Part shown: positions 9,217-18,535 of the stretch, piece by piece
Numbering within the stretch: the first letter of the stretch is position 1
How the letters are laid out: the number at the start of each line of letters is the position of its first letter
Source: Caldifarciminota bacterium
GTDB lineage: Bacteria; Hydrothermota; Tepidihabitantia; SM23-42
Assembly: GCA_027026255.1 (NCBI GenBank)
Contig: JALVOT010000004.1
Span: 103,061-167,060 of the forward strand
Length of the DNA: 64,000 bases
Reading direction: 5' to 3'
Notes under the pieces: generated by a model
Database searches by the model: none
Seen by the model: only the letters and a program-made list of their open reading frames with translations
What the model was told of the DNA's origin: nothing
Program-made: the position numbers and the translations under genes

Positions 9217-10352
9217 AGGTCTTATATTTCGACCCCATCCCTGGTTTAAGCGGTGATATGATCCTTGCCGCACTTATTGACTTAGGAGTCAAAAAGGAAA
9301 ATCTAATAAAAAATCTCGGATTTATTCCGGGTTTTCAGATGAAGGTAAAAACCGTTATGCGCTCCGGGGTTCGGGCAAAACAGGTGGAATTTATCATAAA
9401 AGAAAAGATCGGTGAAAAGAAATTCATTCCGCTTATCAAAAAAAGCAATCTGGCTGCACCTTTAAAGAAACAGGTAATAACCATAATTGAAAAAATATTT
9501 GATGCGGAAAAGAAGGTTCATCATACCCGGCATCTCCATCTCCATGAACTCGGTGATACTGATACCCTGCTCGACATTACCGGTGCGGTCCTGGCTATTG
9601 CCGAACTTGGGGTGGATAGGGTTTTTGCAAAATCTGCAAAGGCAGGAATCGGATTTATCAAAACAAGGGAAGGTAATATGCCGGCGTTCAATTTTGCCAC
9701 CGCCCATCTCCTGGAAAAATTTCCGGTTCAATTTCTTCCCATCCCGGCAGAATTAACCACTCCTACCGGTGCGGCAATCATCAGCTCCCTGGCAACGCCT
9801 GCTGAAGAGCTTCTACTCAATAAGGTGCTTGGTATCGGTCTGGGTGCTGGTTCTTTGCAGATTAAGGGCTACCCAAATTTTTTGCGGGTATTTCTTGGTG
9901 AAGTGGAAGAATCATTGACCGATGAATCCTGGGTAATCGAAACCAATATTGATGATATGAACCCCCAGGATTATGAACTGCTGTTTGAAAAATTGTATAA
10001 TGCCGGTGCCCTGGATGTATTCCTCACCCCAACAATTATGAAGCATTCCCGTCCCGGAATTTTACTCACGGTGCTTGTTCAGAATGGCTACAACAATATC
10101 GCAGATATCATATTTAAACATTCCACCACGATTGGAATGCGTATAAGGAAGACAAAGCGATTGAAGTTAAAAAGGGAAATCAAAAAGATATCCACGCCGT
10201 TTGGGAAAGTCCAGGTTAAAACGACATTCTACAAAAATAAAAAACATCTCTTCTTTGAATACCGGGATTTGAAGCGTATCAGCGAAAAAAAAGATATTTC
10301 CCTGAAAGAATTGCGACAGAAACTGACCGCCTATCTTAACAAAACAGAATGA
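9213..10352 (+). CDS. larC: LarC nickel insertion protein (nickel-pincer cofactor)
   Basis: A 379-residue LarC (DUF111), the CTP-dependent enzyme that inserts nickel into the pincer nucleotide. It begins MKVLYFDPIPGLSGDMILAA. Also present are the HLHELGDTDTLLDITGA segment, ELTTPTGAA, and the C-terminal ETNIDDMNPQDYELLFEKL block. It is encoded in one continuous frame, unlike lactobacillar larC, which needs a ribosomal frameshift. It overlaps its neighbours on both sides by 4 bases, so it is part of the same operon. Confidence 0.94.
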   Translation: MKVLYFDPIPGLSGDMILAALIDLGVKKENLIKNLGFIPGFQMKVKTVMRSGVRAKQVEFIIKEKIGEKKFIPLIKKSNLAAPLKKQVITIIEKIFDAEKKVHHTRHLHLHELGDTDTLLDITGAVLAIAELGVDRVFAKSAKAGIGFIKTREGNMPAFNFATAHLLEKFPVQFLPIPAELTTPTGAAIISSLATPAEELLLNKVLGIGLGAGSLQIKGYPNFLRVFLGEVEESLTDESWVIETNIDDMNPQDYELLFEKLYNAGALDVFLTPTIMKHSRPGILLTVLVQNGYNNIADIIFKHSTTIGMRIRKTKRLKLKREIKKISTPFGKVQVKTTFYKNKKHLFFEYRDLKRISEKKDISLKELRQKLTAYLNKTE

Positions 10353-10936
10353 ATATCAAAGAAAAAGAGCTAAACCAATTTACCCGGGATTTGTCTAAAT
10401 ATCGGGCACTGAGCGATGAAGAGCTCGTCAAATTGGTTCAGGCTGGAGAGTTACAACCATTTGACGAATTGGTGCGTCGAAACGAGGTGCGGATTCATGA
10501 TTTATGTTACAAGATGCTCAGGAATTATGATGATGCCAGGGATATGGCACAGGAGACATTCATCAAGGCATATCGGAAGATCAAAAAATTTGACGGCAAG
10601 TCAAAGTTTTCCACCTGGCTCTATCGAATTGCGGTGAATAACTGTCTGAATTTCTTGAAGAGGCGCAGGCCGACCGAACAGATATATGAAGAAATAACAA
10701 GTCTGGGTAAGGATGACCCGGTGGAACGTTATCGGGCGAAGAAGTTGAAAAATATGATATACGAAGCCGTGGCGAAATTACCTGCAGTGCAGAGGGCGGT
10801 CTTTACTTTAAGAACCCTTGAGGATATGCCTTATAAAGAAATCGGTGAGATTATGAAAAAACCGATCAGCACCATAAAGGTGAATCATCATCTGGCAATT
10901 AAAAATTTGAGAAATTATCTCAGGAAGAAGGTATGA
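10349..10936 (+). CDS. RNA polymerase sigma-70 family factor (ECF type)
   Basis: A 195-residue sigma factor with region 2 (NYDDARDMAQETFIKAYRKI, then FDGKSKFSTWLYRIAVNNCL) and region 4 (LPAVQRAVFTLRTLEDMPYK with a helix-turn-helix). Regions 1 and 3 are absent, as in extracytoplasmic-function factors. It overlaps larC by 4 bases and the following zinc-finger gene by 4 bases. It is probably held inactive by that product. The regulon is unknown. Confidence 0.92.
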   Translation: MNIKEKELNQFTRDLSKYRALSDEELVKLVQAGELQPFDELVRRNEVRIHDLCYKMLRNYDDARDMAQETFIKAYRKIKKFDGKSKFSTWLYRIAVNNCLNFLKRRRPTEQIYEEITSLGKDDPVERYRAKKLKNMIYEAVAKLPAVQRAVFTLRTLEDMPYKEIGEIMKKPISTIKVNHHLAIKNLRNYLRKKV

Positions 10937-11400
10937 ACTGTTTAGAGGCACAGGATAAAATTATTGATCTGATTCTTGGTGAGATATCACCCGAAGAAAG
11001 ACAACAGGTGCAGGAGCATCTTGAACATTGTCCGGTTTGTAAAGAAGAATTCAATTTTCTGTATGATTGTATGCAAATCTGTATTTCAGAAAAGGCTGAC
11101 ACCTGCGTATGCCAGTTTCAGGAAACATACTGGGATGAATTTGTCTATACGATTCATAAAAAAGTCAGTCAGGAAAAGCCCGGACCAGGATTTCCAATAA
11201 AAATTATTCTGCCCATTGCAGCCTCAGCATTGGCTGCAATCGGATTGGGTTATTTTCTACTGTTTCGACCCGGCCCGGAACAGACGGTCAAAAAGGTATC
11301 ACCTGGTTATGAAGGTGATACCTATGAAGAGGTCTATGACCTGACCCCGGAAGAACAGCAGGAATTTATCAAGATGATAAATCAGCGCTACGGTGAATAA
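10933..11400 (+). CDS. Membrane anti-sigma factor with zf-HC2 domain
   Basis: A 155-residue protein. The N-terminal putative zinc-finger (zf-HC2) carries the HxxxCxxC pattern (EHLEHCPVCKEEF) typical of zinc-binding anti-sigma domains, preceded by MNCLEAQDKIIDLILGE. One membrane segment follows at about residues 93-111 (IILPIAASALAAIGLGYFLL). The acidic C-terminal tail ends EEQQEFIKMINQRYGE. Coupling to the sigma gene (4-base overlap) supports a cognate anti-sigma role. It ends 6 bases from the convergent transketolase gene, and no clear terminator is visible between them. Confidence 0.85.
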   Translation: MNCLEAQDKIIDLILGEISPEERQQVQEHLEHCPVCKEEFNFLYDCMQICISEKADTCVCQFQETYWDEFVYTIHKKVSQEKPGPGFPIKIILPIAASALAAIGLGYFLLFRPGPEQTVKKVSPGYEGDTYEEVYDLTPEEQQEFIKMINQRYGE

Positions 11401-11406
11401 CCCCGC

Positions 11407-13308
11407 TCAGCACAATTTCTTTATCAAAGACATCACCGAGTCAACATCCAGGGCATACCTTTTATAAAGAACCTCGGGTCTATCTGAACCCCCATATTTA
11501 GAGATGCCGAGCTTAAACAGTTTCGTCCCCAATCCCATTTCAGCAATCATCTGGCCGATAATACTGCCCAGACCCGATTCGGTAATATGGTCCTCATAGG
11601 TGATTATTAGACCGGTCTTTGATGCCTCAGTGATACAATCCTTATCAATATCAAACGGCGCACTTACATTATAGACGGCGGGCACAATCCCCTGTTTACG
11701 CAAACCATCCCGGACCGCTACAGCCCTGGGAAGCATCGGTCCGAAGGTAAATATCGCACAATCCTTTCCCGGTCTTACAAGGTCGACCCTGCCATATTCA
11801 AACCGGTAGTTCCGACTAAAAAAGATTTTATTGTCTTCTGTCTTTATAATCGGCAGTTTTGTTCTACCCACACCAACCACAAAATTACCCGGTTGATTGA
11901 GCACATATCTCATAATATGCCCGGTCTGATTCGGGTCTCCGGGAATAAGCAATTTAAATCCTAAAAGATTTCTCAAAAGCCCGATATAATCGATACAATG
12001 ATGGGTTTTCCCGTCCGGGCCGACATTCAATCCTAAATGGGTGGCAAATATCTTCAAGTTTGTCCGATTGATGTCATTGAGCCGCAGTTGATTATAGACC
12101 TCATCAATACCGAAGACACCGAAATCACCCCAGATTGTAAGAATCCCATTGATTGATAGGGCGCCGGCAATGGTGGCGGTATTATGTTCACTCACCCCGG
12201 TCTCAAAAAAGTTGTCGGGCATCACCCGGGCAAAGCGGTGGGTTCTGACCGATTCAGTAAGGTCGCAATCAAAAACCGCAATCGGCGCCGAGGGATTAAG
12301 TTTTGCAACCTCTTCTAATATATCACCAAATACATTTCTGGGGTGTGTCGTATCGGTATAGACAGGGATTTTGCCGATTTTAATTCTGGGTGGTAAAACA
12401 TCTTTTCTTTTTTTCTTCTTGAAACCCTTTTTATCCCGCAGACTGAAAAGTCGCTCAAGATCATCTTCTATGTGTAACTCCTTGAGTGCCTTTCGACATT
12501 CATCAATCTTCAGTGATTTACCGTGATATCTCCTTTCTCCCTCCATAAATGATATACCCTTACCAATCGTCGTTTCAGCAATTATTACATAGGGATATTT
12601 ATCATCATTAACCGCTGTTTTCAGGGCATTATATATCTCAGAAAAGTTATGGCCGGAAATTTCCTGCACCTTCCAGCCATCAGCAAGGTAGTTTTCTTTA
12701 ATATTAACCGGCATAATCTTTTCAACCCGACCCGAAATCTGAAAGTGGTTGAAATCGATTATTACGGTTAAATTGTTTAAGTTATACTTAACGGCAAATC
12801 TTCTCGCCTCAGCAACCTGTCCCTTTGCCTGCTCTGCATCACTCATAACAACAAAGACATTATATGGAGTATTATTTACCCTTGAGCCGAGGGCAAACCC
12901 GCATCCGGCAGAAAGTCCCTGGCCCAGATTACCGCTTGACCATTCAATACCCGGAATATTCCTCTCAATATGCCCCTCAAAAATGCTGTCAATCTTACGA
13001 AATCCTAAAATCACCTCTTCGGGTTCAAAGAAGTTTAATCGGGCAAGGCAGGCATATACCCCGGGTGAGGTATGACCATGACTGATCACAATTCTATCCC
13101 GGGCCGGATCATCATAATTTTCCTTAGAGATATTGGCAAATGAATAAAGGGTAAGATAGATATCGATCGAGGACATCGAGCCGCCAGGATGTCCAGAACC
13201 AGCAAGCGTCGTCATCTTTAAAATATCCCCCCGGCAGTGCCGGGCAAGTTCTTTTAGCTTTTTTATCTCGTTATCTGTAAGTTCTTTATCAAAATATTTC
13301 ATAATCAT
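11407..13308 (-). CDS. tkt: Transketolase (single-chain)
   Basis: A thiamine-diphosphate transketolase of 633 residues, moving two-carbon units in the pentose phosphate pathway. Visible are SGHPGGSMSSIDIYLTLY, ISHGHTSPGVYACLARL, WSSGNLGQGLSAGCGFALGS and the diphosphate-binding stretch VVMSDAEQAKGQVAEA. The pyrimidine-binding half includes FFETGVSEHNTATIAGALS. It carries both the N- and C-terminal parts that some lineages split into two genes. The ATG at 13308 (or 13302, two codons later) lies 7 bases after rng; neither has a strong ribosome-binding site. It is the last gene of the long minus-strand operon. Confidence 0.93.
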   Translation of the reverse strand: MIMKYFDKELTDNEIKKLKELARHCRGDILKMTTLAGSGHPGGSMSSIDIYLTLYSFANISKENYDDPARDRIVISHGHTSPGVYACLARLNFFEPEEVILGFRKIDSIFEGHIERNIPGIEWSSGNLGQGLSAGCGFALGSRVNNTPYNVFVVMSDAEQAKGQVAEARRFAVKYNLNNLTVIIDFNHFQISGRVEKIMPVNIKENYLADGWKVQEISGHNFSEIYNALKTAVNDDKYPYVIIAETTIGKGISFMEGERRYHGKSLKIDECRKALKELHIEDDLERLFSLRDKKGFKKKKRKDVLPPRIKIGKIPVYTDTTHPRNVFGDILEEVAKLNPSAPIAVFDCDLTESVRTHRFARVMPDNFFETGVSEHNTATIAGALSINGILTIWGDFGVFGIDEVYNQLRLNDINRTNLKIFATHLGLNVGPDGKTHHCIDYIGLLRNLLGFKLLIPGDPNQTGHIMRYVLNQPGNFVVGVGRTKLPIIKTEDNKIFFSRNYRFEYGRVDLVRPGKDCAIFTFGPMLPRAVAVRDGLRKQGIVPAVYNVSAPFDIDKDCITEASKTGLIITYEDHITESGLGSIIGQMIAEMGLGTKLFKLGISKYGGSDRPEVLYKRYALDVDSVMSLIKKLC

Positions 13309-13315
13309 TAAGATA

Positions 13316-14791
13316 TTACACTACAACAACCTTAAAATCACCCTCGGCGATTGCATAATCACCTCGAATTCTTAAAATAATGTTAAATTTCTTTGCGATA
13401 TTGGCTAAGGTATCAGCATAATGCATACTGAGAAAATCGGCAAGTCGCGGTGAGGTCTGGAGCTCAACCATCTTTCCCCGAAGGGTCTTACCATTCTTCT
13501 TAAACCAGCGTTCAATATAACCAACCGCACTCTGTCGCGAAATCGTTCTGCCCCGACCCCGACACATCGGACAGGATTCACTGAGGACATAGGTAACACT
13601 TGCCCGTGAGCGTTCCCGGGTGAATTCCAGAAGGCCAAATTCACTTATTCCTCCAATCTTATATTTGGCTCGGTCCTCTTTTATTAAACTGCGAAATTCT
13701 CTTAATAACTTATCATTATTTTCCTTCTTCTCCAAATCAATAAGGTCAATCACAACCAGACCTCCGATATCCCTGAGACGCAGCTGACGGACGATTTCCC
13801 TTAATGCCTCAAGATTGGTGGCAAAGGCGAGTTTCTCTGCCTGCTTTTCCTTGGATGACTTTCCGGTATTTACATCAATTGAGACAAGGGCCTCGGTCTG
13901 GTCAATAACGATATAACCACCGCTTGGTAACCAGATTTTTCTTTCCAGAATATTCATCAGTTGATCTTCAATATTATACCGCTGGAATATGGGAATCGGG
14001 TCATTATACAATTTTACCCTTGACCTCATTCGGGGTGAAACCCTGCCCAGATACCGGATAATCTTACGGTATTCTTCTTCAGAATCCACATAGAGATTTC
14101 GAATTTCACTGTTAAAAAGGTCGCGCACGGTCTTGATAAGGGCATCGGGTTCCTGATAGATAAGGGTGGGAGCCGGGGTTTTTGCCTTTTCTAAATCTCT
14201 TGCCCATTCCCGTTTCAGGACTTCAACCTCTTTTTTAATCTCCTCGGGTCGGGCACGGGCGGCAGCGGTTCTTATGATTAATCCCATCCCCTGAGGTTTT
14301 ATCTGCTTGGCAATCTTGAAGAGCGTATCACGTTCGCGCCGGTGTCGAATCTTACGAGAAACCCCGATATTTTTTGCATTGATAAGCAGAACCACATATC
14401 TTCCCGGTATTGAGATATAAGAAGTCACCCTTGGACCCTTTATCCCGTAGGAATCCTTGGTCACCTGGACAATAATTTCTTGATTCTCTTTAAGTTTTAT
14501 CTCCTCCGGTCGACACTCCTGCTCCATCTCAACTTCACTCTCAAATAACTCAGAAAAATCTTCAAAAGGAATCTCATTTAAGGGTAAAAATCCATTCTTT
14601 TCCACCCCGATATCAACAAATGCTGCCTTTAAACCAGAAATCAAATTGAGCACCTTCGCCTTATAGATATTACCGACCCGGCTTGATTGTTCTGCCCGTT
14701 CTAAATAGAATTCAATGAGTTTGCCGTTGTCAGTAACTGCAATCCTTGTTTCGGTTTCAGAAACATTCACTAAAATCTCTTTCTTCTTCAT
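13316..14791 (-). CDS. rng: Ribonuclease G/E family endoribonuclease
   Basis: A 491-residue RNase G-like endoribonuclease acting on rRNA precursors and mRNA. It has the S1-like RNA-binding segment near the N-terminus (RVGNIYKAKVLNLISGLKAA) with VDIGVEKNGFLPLNEI. The catalytic DNase I-like subdomain includes SIDVNTGK and GGLVVIDLIDLEKKEN, with the metal-binding aspartates in the usual places. The zinc-link CPMCRGRGR (about residue 420) is intact. There is no long C-terminal scaffold, so it is closer to RNase G than RNase E. It overlaps the upstream radical SAM gene by 4 bases. Confidence 0.94.
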   Translation of the reverse strand: MKKKEILVNVSETETRIAVTDNGKLIEFYLERAEQSSRVGNIYKAKVLNLISGLKAAFVDIGVEKNGFLPLNEIPFEDFSELFESEVEMEQECRPEEIKLKENQEIIVQVTKDSYGIKGPRVTSYISIPGRYVVLLINAKNIGVSRKIRHRRERDTLFKIAKQIKPQGMGLIIRTAAARARPEEIKKEVEVLKREWARDLEKAKTPAPTLIYQEPDALIKTVRDLFNSEIRNLYVDSEEEYRKIIRYLGRVSPRMRSRVKLYNDPIPIFQRYNIEDQLMNILERKIWLPSGGYIVIDQTEALVSIDVNTGKSSKEKQAEKLAFATNLEALREIVRQLRLRDIGGLVVIDLIDLEKKENNDKLLREFRSLIKEDRAKYKIGGISEFGLLEFTRERSRASVTYVLSESCPMCRGRGRTISRQSAVGYIERWFKKNGKTLRGKMVELQTSPRLADFLSMHYADTLANIAKKFNIILRIRGDYAIAEGDFKVVVV

Positions 14792-17223
14792 CTTATTTCC
14801 ATCGGGCTATATAATACCCCTTTTTTCTTTATAAACATTGTAGTCCTGGTTACCGGATATCGTTTTGCCTGTTCAGTGGGTAATTCGGTGAGATAGGCAA
14901 GAAGGTCATAGATATTTATTCCACCCGCACCAAAATATAATCCGCAATTTAATTTACCATCTGATTTTGAAATTGATTCAATTCCCGCACTGAGATTCTT
15001 CATACCGCTCCGCGTCGGGATATAGACCGGGTCATCCGGGGAAATTTTCAGCGACGATTTTATCTCAGCATCAGGAATTTCCACCTCATAGAATATAAGA
15101 TTGATTGAACTGGAAAGTGAAGGCATACCCGGTGCAATAGACCTGGTTTCTAATATCCTTATACCGGGAGGAAAACAGGCATTCAATTCCCGGGAGATGT
15201 TTCCAAAATATTCACTTTCTAAGTAGCAATCAAAATAGTCACCCTTACATATCTGCCCCACGCTCTTGGGCGGGCAGAATGAAACCTTAGGTATCGGTGA
15301 ATAGCCCTGGGTATATTTGATCGGCAAATTCGACCTTCTCAAGGCACGGTATATAGTGCGTGTAATATCTCTGTGTGATGCATAACGGAACGGTTCACCG
15401 ATAGAATATTTAATTCTATATACTACACCTTTGGTTTTTTTCCTTGCGACAGGTTGAGATGCAAGATATTTTTCTTCTTTAGTGTAGTATTTAATTTGCG
15501 AACCATCACAGGCACCACATTTTGTGCACTTTTTATAGAAGCAGTTGTCGGTGGTGATTCCTGCCTGCGCCCGCTGGAATTCTTTTTGCAAAAATTCACG
15601 CGTTACACCGATATCAATAAAGTCCCAGGGATAGTCATCCCTCGGTTTGAGATATTCATCCGGGTTAACACCCTTCTTTTCCAATGCCGATTTCCAGCGC
15701 GTAAAATCAAAGGATTCACGCCACTGCTCGAATACGCCGCCGCTTTTATAGACCTCTTCAATAACTGGAAACAGTCTTTCATCACCCCGGGAAAGAACCG
15801 CTTCAATATACGAAACCTCCGGAGTCTGATACTTCACCTCAACCCGACGCTGGCGGAATTTCTTAATAATCGAAATTTTATGATACAACTCATCAATGGG
15901 TGCAAAGGGAACAACCTCAAATGGTGTATGGGGCTTTGGTATAAAAGGACTGACTGCCATCTTTATTGAACCCTTAGGACAGGCCCGGGTGATCTCGTTA
16001 ATTAATCGTTCCATCTCGGTTATATCATTTTCGGTCTCAAAGGGCAGGCCGATCATAAAGTATAATTTCACCTGACGCCAGCCCAGGCGGTAGGCGGTAT
16101 TAATAGACTGGATGAGCCGCTGATTAGAGAATGACTTATTCAGACGATTGCGCAGTTGTTCAGTAGCAGTTTCCGGGGCAAATGTAATACCGGTCTTTTT
16201 TATCTCTTTCAAGAGCAGGGCGAGTTCTTCAGTAAAAAGCTCTCCCCTCATCGCCGGCAGAGAAACACTCACCATCCTTTTTTTCAATATCTCATTCAGA
16301 CGCCGGATAAGATTTAATAAATCAGGATAATCCAGGATAGAGAATGATAAAAGAGAAATCTCTTCCCAGCCGGTCTTTCTAATCCCTTTTTCCACCGCCC
16401 TCAATATGTCAGATTGGGAGCGAACTCTTAAAGGACGGTTTGTATATCCACCCTGACAGAACCGACAGCCCCAGGTGCAGCCCCGCATAACCTCAATTGC
16501 CAGTCGGTCATGGGTAATATCACAGATGGGCAGAATTGGTGGAAAGGGAATCTGTTCTTCAGTAAGTTTATCCAGCACCGCCTTTTTTATTTTCTTATCA
16601 TAGTGATGTCGTACAGGAACCCAGACACCTTCAATCCTGGCAATCGCGGAAAGCCTCTCTTCTTTTTTATCCCGGGGGATTTCTTTTAGAATCTGGGCAA
16701 TTTTCATTATCGGATACTCACCATCACCAATCACAAAGAGGTCAAATACCGGGGCGACCGGTGTCGGGTTAAGAGTTGCCGGGCCGCCCGCCATTATAAT
16801 GGGATGGCGATTATCCCTCGCCTCAGTCCGAATCGGAATCCCGGCAAGGTCCAGCATATACAATACAGTAGTATAAGAAAGTTCACTCTGTAAGGAGAAA
16901 CCGAGCAGGTCAAAATCAGAGAGTGGTCGTTTTGTCTCTAAACTGTAAAGGGGGATATTTTTTTCTTTCAATTTTTCACCAAAATCCGGCCAGGGTGCGA
17001 AAATCCTTTCACACTGTATTTCCGGAAATTGATTCAGCAGGTGGTAGATGATTTTTATCCCCAGATTCGACATCCCCAGTTCATAGATTTCCGGGAAAAT
17101 AATCCCCGCATAGATTTGAGGTTTGGTTTTAATAGTAATATTGTATTCTCCACCGGTATATCGTATCGGCTTCTTTACCAGCGGCAGAATCTCTCCAAGT
17201 GTTTTGTTTGTAGTATTATTCAA
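14788..17223 (-). CDS. Radical SAM protein with B12-binding-like and DUF2344 domains (TIGR03960/TIGR03936 fusion)
   Basis: An 811-residue fusion. The N-terminal part resembles a cobalamin-binding domain followed by a radical SAM core with the cluster motif RGCTWGCRFCQGG. The C-terminal 200 or so residues match DUF2344 (VVYRIKYSIGEPFRYASHRD, then YTQGYSPIPKVSFCPPKSVG). In many genomes this protein sits next to RNase G and ribosomal protein genes, as it does here beside rng. A role in RNA or ribosome maturation is often suspected but not proven. A Cys cluster near residue 600 (CFYKKCTKCGACDG) may hold a second metal centre. Confidence 0.88.
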   Translation of the reverse strand: MNNTTNKTLGEILPLVKKPIRYTGGEYNITIKTKPQIYAGIIFPEIYELGMSNLGIKIIYHLLNQFPEIQCERIFAPWPDFGEKLKEKNIPLYSLETKRPLSDFDLLGFSLQSELSYTTVLYMLDLAGIPIRTEARDNRHPIIMAGGPATLNPTPVAPVFDLFVIGDGEYPIMKIAQILKEIPRDKKEERLSAIARIEGVWVPVRHHYDKKIKKAVLDKLTEEQIPFPPILPICDITHDRLAIEVMRGCTWGCRFCQGGYTNRPLRVRSQSDILRAVEKGIRKTGWEEISLLSFSILDYPDLLNLIRRLNEILKKRMVSVSLPAMRGELFTEELALLLKEIKKTGITFAPETATEQLRNRLNKSFSNQRLIQSINTAYRLGWRQVKLYFMIGLPFETENDITEMERLINEITRACPKGSIKMAVSPFIPKPHTPFEVVPFAPIDELYHKISIIKKFRQRRVEVKYQTPEVSYIEAVLSRGDERLFPVIEEVYKSGGVFEQWRESFDFTRWKSALEKKGVNPDEYLKPRDDYPWDFIDIGVTREFLQKEFQRAQAGITTDNCFYKKCTKCGACDGSQIKYYTKEEKYLASQPVARKKTKGVVYRIKYSIGEPFRYASHRDITRTIYRALRRSNLPIKYTQGYSPIPKVSFCPPKSVGQICKGDYFDCYLESEYFGNISRELNACFPPGIRILETRSIAPGMPSLSSSINLIFYEVEIPDAEIKSSLKISPDDPVYIPTRSGMKNLSAGIESISKSDGKLNCGLYFGAGGINIYDLLAYLTELPTEQAKRYPVTRTTMFIKKKGVLYSPMEIR

Positions 17224-17255
17224 ACTGCTTCGAAAATTAACAATAAATTTTTTGG

Positions 17256-17789
17256 CTACAGAAAATTGTAGCCTCTTTCCAGGGCTTGATCATTAAGATT
17301 CAGTTGTTCCTCAGATGCCTTTTTATAACGAACACGCTGCGCCTTTTTCAAGGTATCAAGTTTAAGCAATGTCGTCTTCTTCGCCATTACTCCAAGCATC
17401 ACCATATTTGCAATCCTGCCCTGACCGAGCTCTTCAGCAATTGCGTTTGCCGGCACCGGAATGATTGTAATATCTGTTCTCTTCGGTTCCGATTTAATAA
17501 GTGTTTTGTTGTAGAGTAACAACCCCTGAGGTTTTAACTGGGGTTCAAATCGAATAAGTGAAGGTTCATTCATTATTATCAGGATATCGGGTTCGGCGAC
17601 AATCGGTGATGCAACCGGTTCGGATGAAATCACCACTGAACAGTTTGCAGTGCCGCCCCGCATCTCAGCACCGTATGATGGAAAAAATGTAACATGTTGG
17701 TCTTCCAGCATCCCGGCATGCGCCAGTATAATCCCTGAAGAGACCACGCCCTGACCACCAAACCCCGCAATGATAAGTTCCCTGGTCAT
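17256..17789 (-). CDS. 2-oxoacid:ferredoxin oxidoreductase gamma subunit
   Basis: A 177-residue gamma subunit. It starts with the glycine-rich motif MTRELIIAGFGGQGVVSSGI and has FFPSYGAEMRGGTANCSVVI and IMNEPSLIRFE. In this family the gamma chain completes the coenzyme A-dependent oxidative decarboxylation complex. It overlaps the beta gene by 4 bases, giving the order delta-alpha-beta-gamma along the transcript. Confidence 0.94.
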   Translation of the reverse strand: MTRELIIAGFGGQGVVSSGIILAHAGMLEDQHVTFFPSYGAEMRGGTANCSVVISSEPVASPIVAEPDILIIMNEPSLIRFEPQLKPQGLLLYNKTLIKSEPKRTDITIIPVPANAIAEELGQGRIANMVMLGVMAKKTTLLKLDTLKKAQRVRYKKASEEQLNLNDQALERGYNFL

Positions 17790-18535
17790 TTTTCCTCCTT
17801 GGCACGATTTCTGAATTCACCTAAGGGATAGTATTTACTCATCACCTCACTGATCCATTTTTTCGACTGCACCGGAGTCATACCCCACCCGGTCGGACAC
17901 ATTGACAATATCTCCACCAGGGAAAATCCTTTATTATTTATCTGATTCTGGAATGCGGTCTTCAGCACCTTCTTTGTTCTGATAATATTTTTTGGAGTAT
18001 CCAGTGCACAACGTTCCAAGTAGTATGGTCCATCAAGTCCGGCGAGCAGTTCACAAACCTTTATAGGATAACCCTGTTTACCTGTATCCCGGCCCTGAAC
18101 CGAGGTTGTGGACCTCATTCCCGGGAGTGTTGTTGGCGCAAGCTGGCCTCCGGTCATTCCATAGATTGCATTATTGATGAATATTACGGTTATATTCTCA
18201 TTGCGTGCCGCAGCGTGAACCGTTTCTGCGGTTCCAATTGCGGCAAGGTCACCATCACCCTGATAACTGAAAAGGATACAATCAGGCCTTGCCCTTTTAA
18301 TCCCGGTCGCCACGGCCGGGCCCCGACCATGGGGAGGTTGAATCATATCACAGTTGAAGTATTCATCGGCAAATACTGCGCAGCCGACCGGCGCAATACC
18401 CACAGCCCTTTCTCGAATATCAAGCTCGACAAGCAACTCGGCGATAAGGCGATGGACAATACCATGACCACAACCCGGACAATAGCGCTGGTTGACCTCG
18501 GTCAATCCTGCAGGACGGCCAAATATGAGTTTCAC
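17786..18535 (-). CDS. 2-oxoacid:ferredoxin oxidoreductase beta subunit (thiamine diphosphate)
   Basis: A 249-residue beta subunit carrying the thiamine-diphosphate site. Visible are YCPGCGHGIVHRL near the N-terminus and the diphosphate-binding SYQGDGDLAAIGTAETVHAA with IFINNAIYGMTGGQLAPTT. The enzyme oxidises a 2-oxoacid plus CoA to acyl-CoA, CO2 and reduced ferredoxin. It overlaps the alpha gene by 4 bases. Confidence 0.95.
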   Translation of the reverse strand: MKLIFGRPAGLTEVNQRYCPGCGHGIVHRLIAELLVELDIRERAVGIAPVGCAVFADEYFNCDMIQPPHGRGPAVATGIKRARPDCILFSYQGDGDLAAIGTAETVHAAARNENITVIFINNAIYGMTGGQLAPTTLPGMRSTTSVQGRDTGKQGYPIKVCELLAGLDGPYYLERCALDTPKNIIRTKKVLKTAFQNQINNKGFSLVEILSMCPTGWGMTPVQSKKWISEVMSKYYPLGEFRNRAKEEK

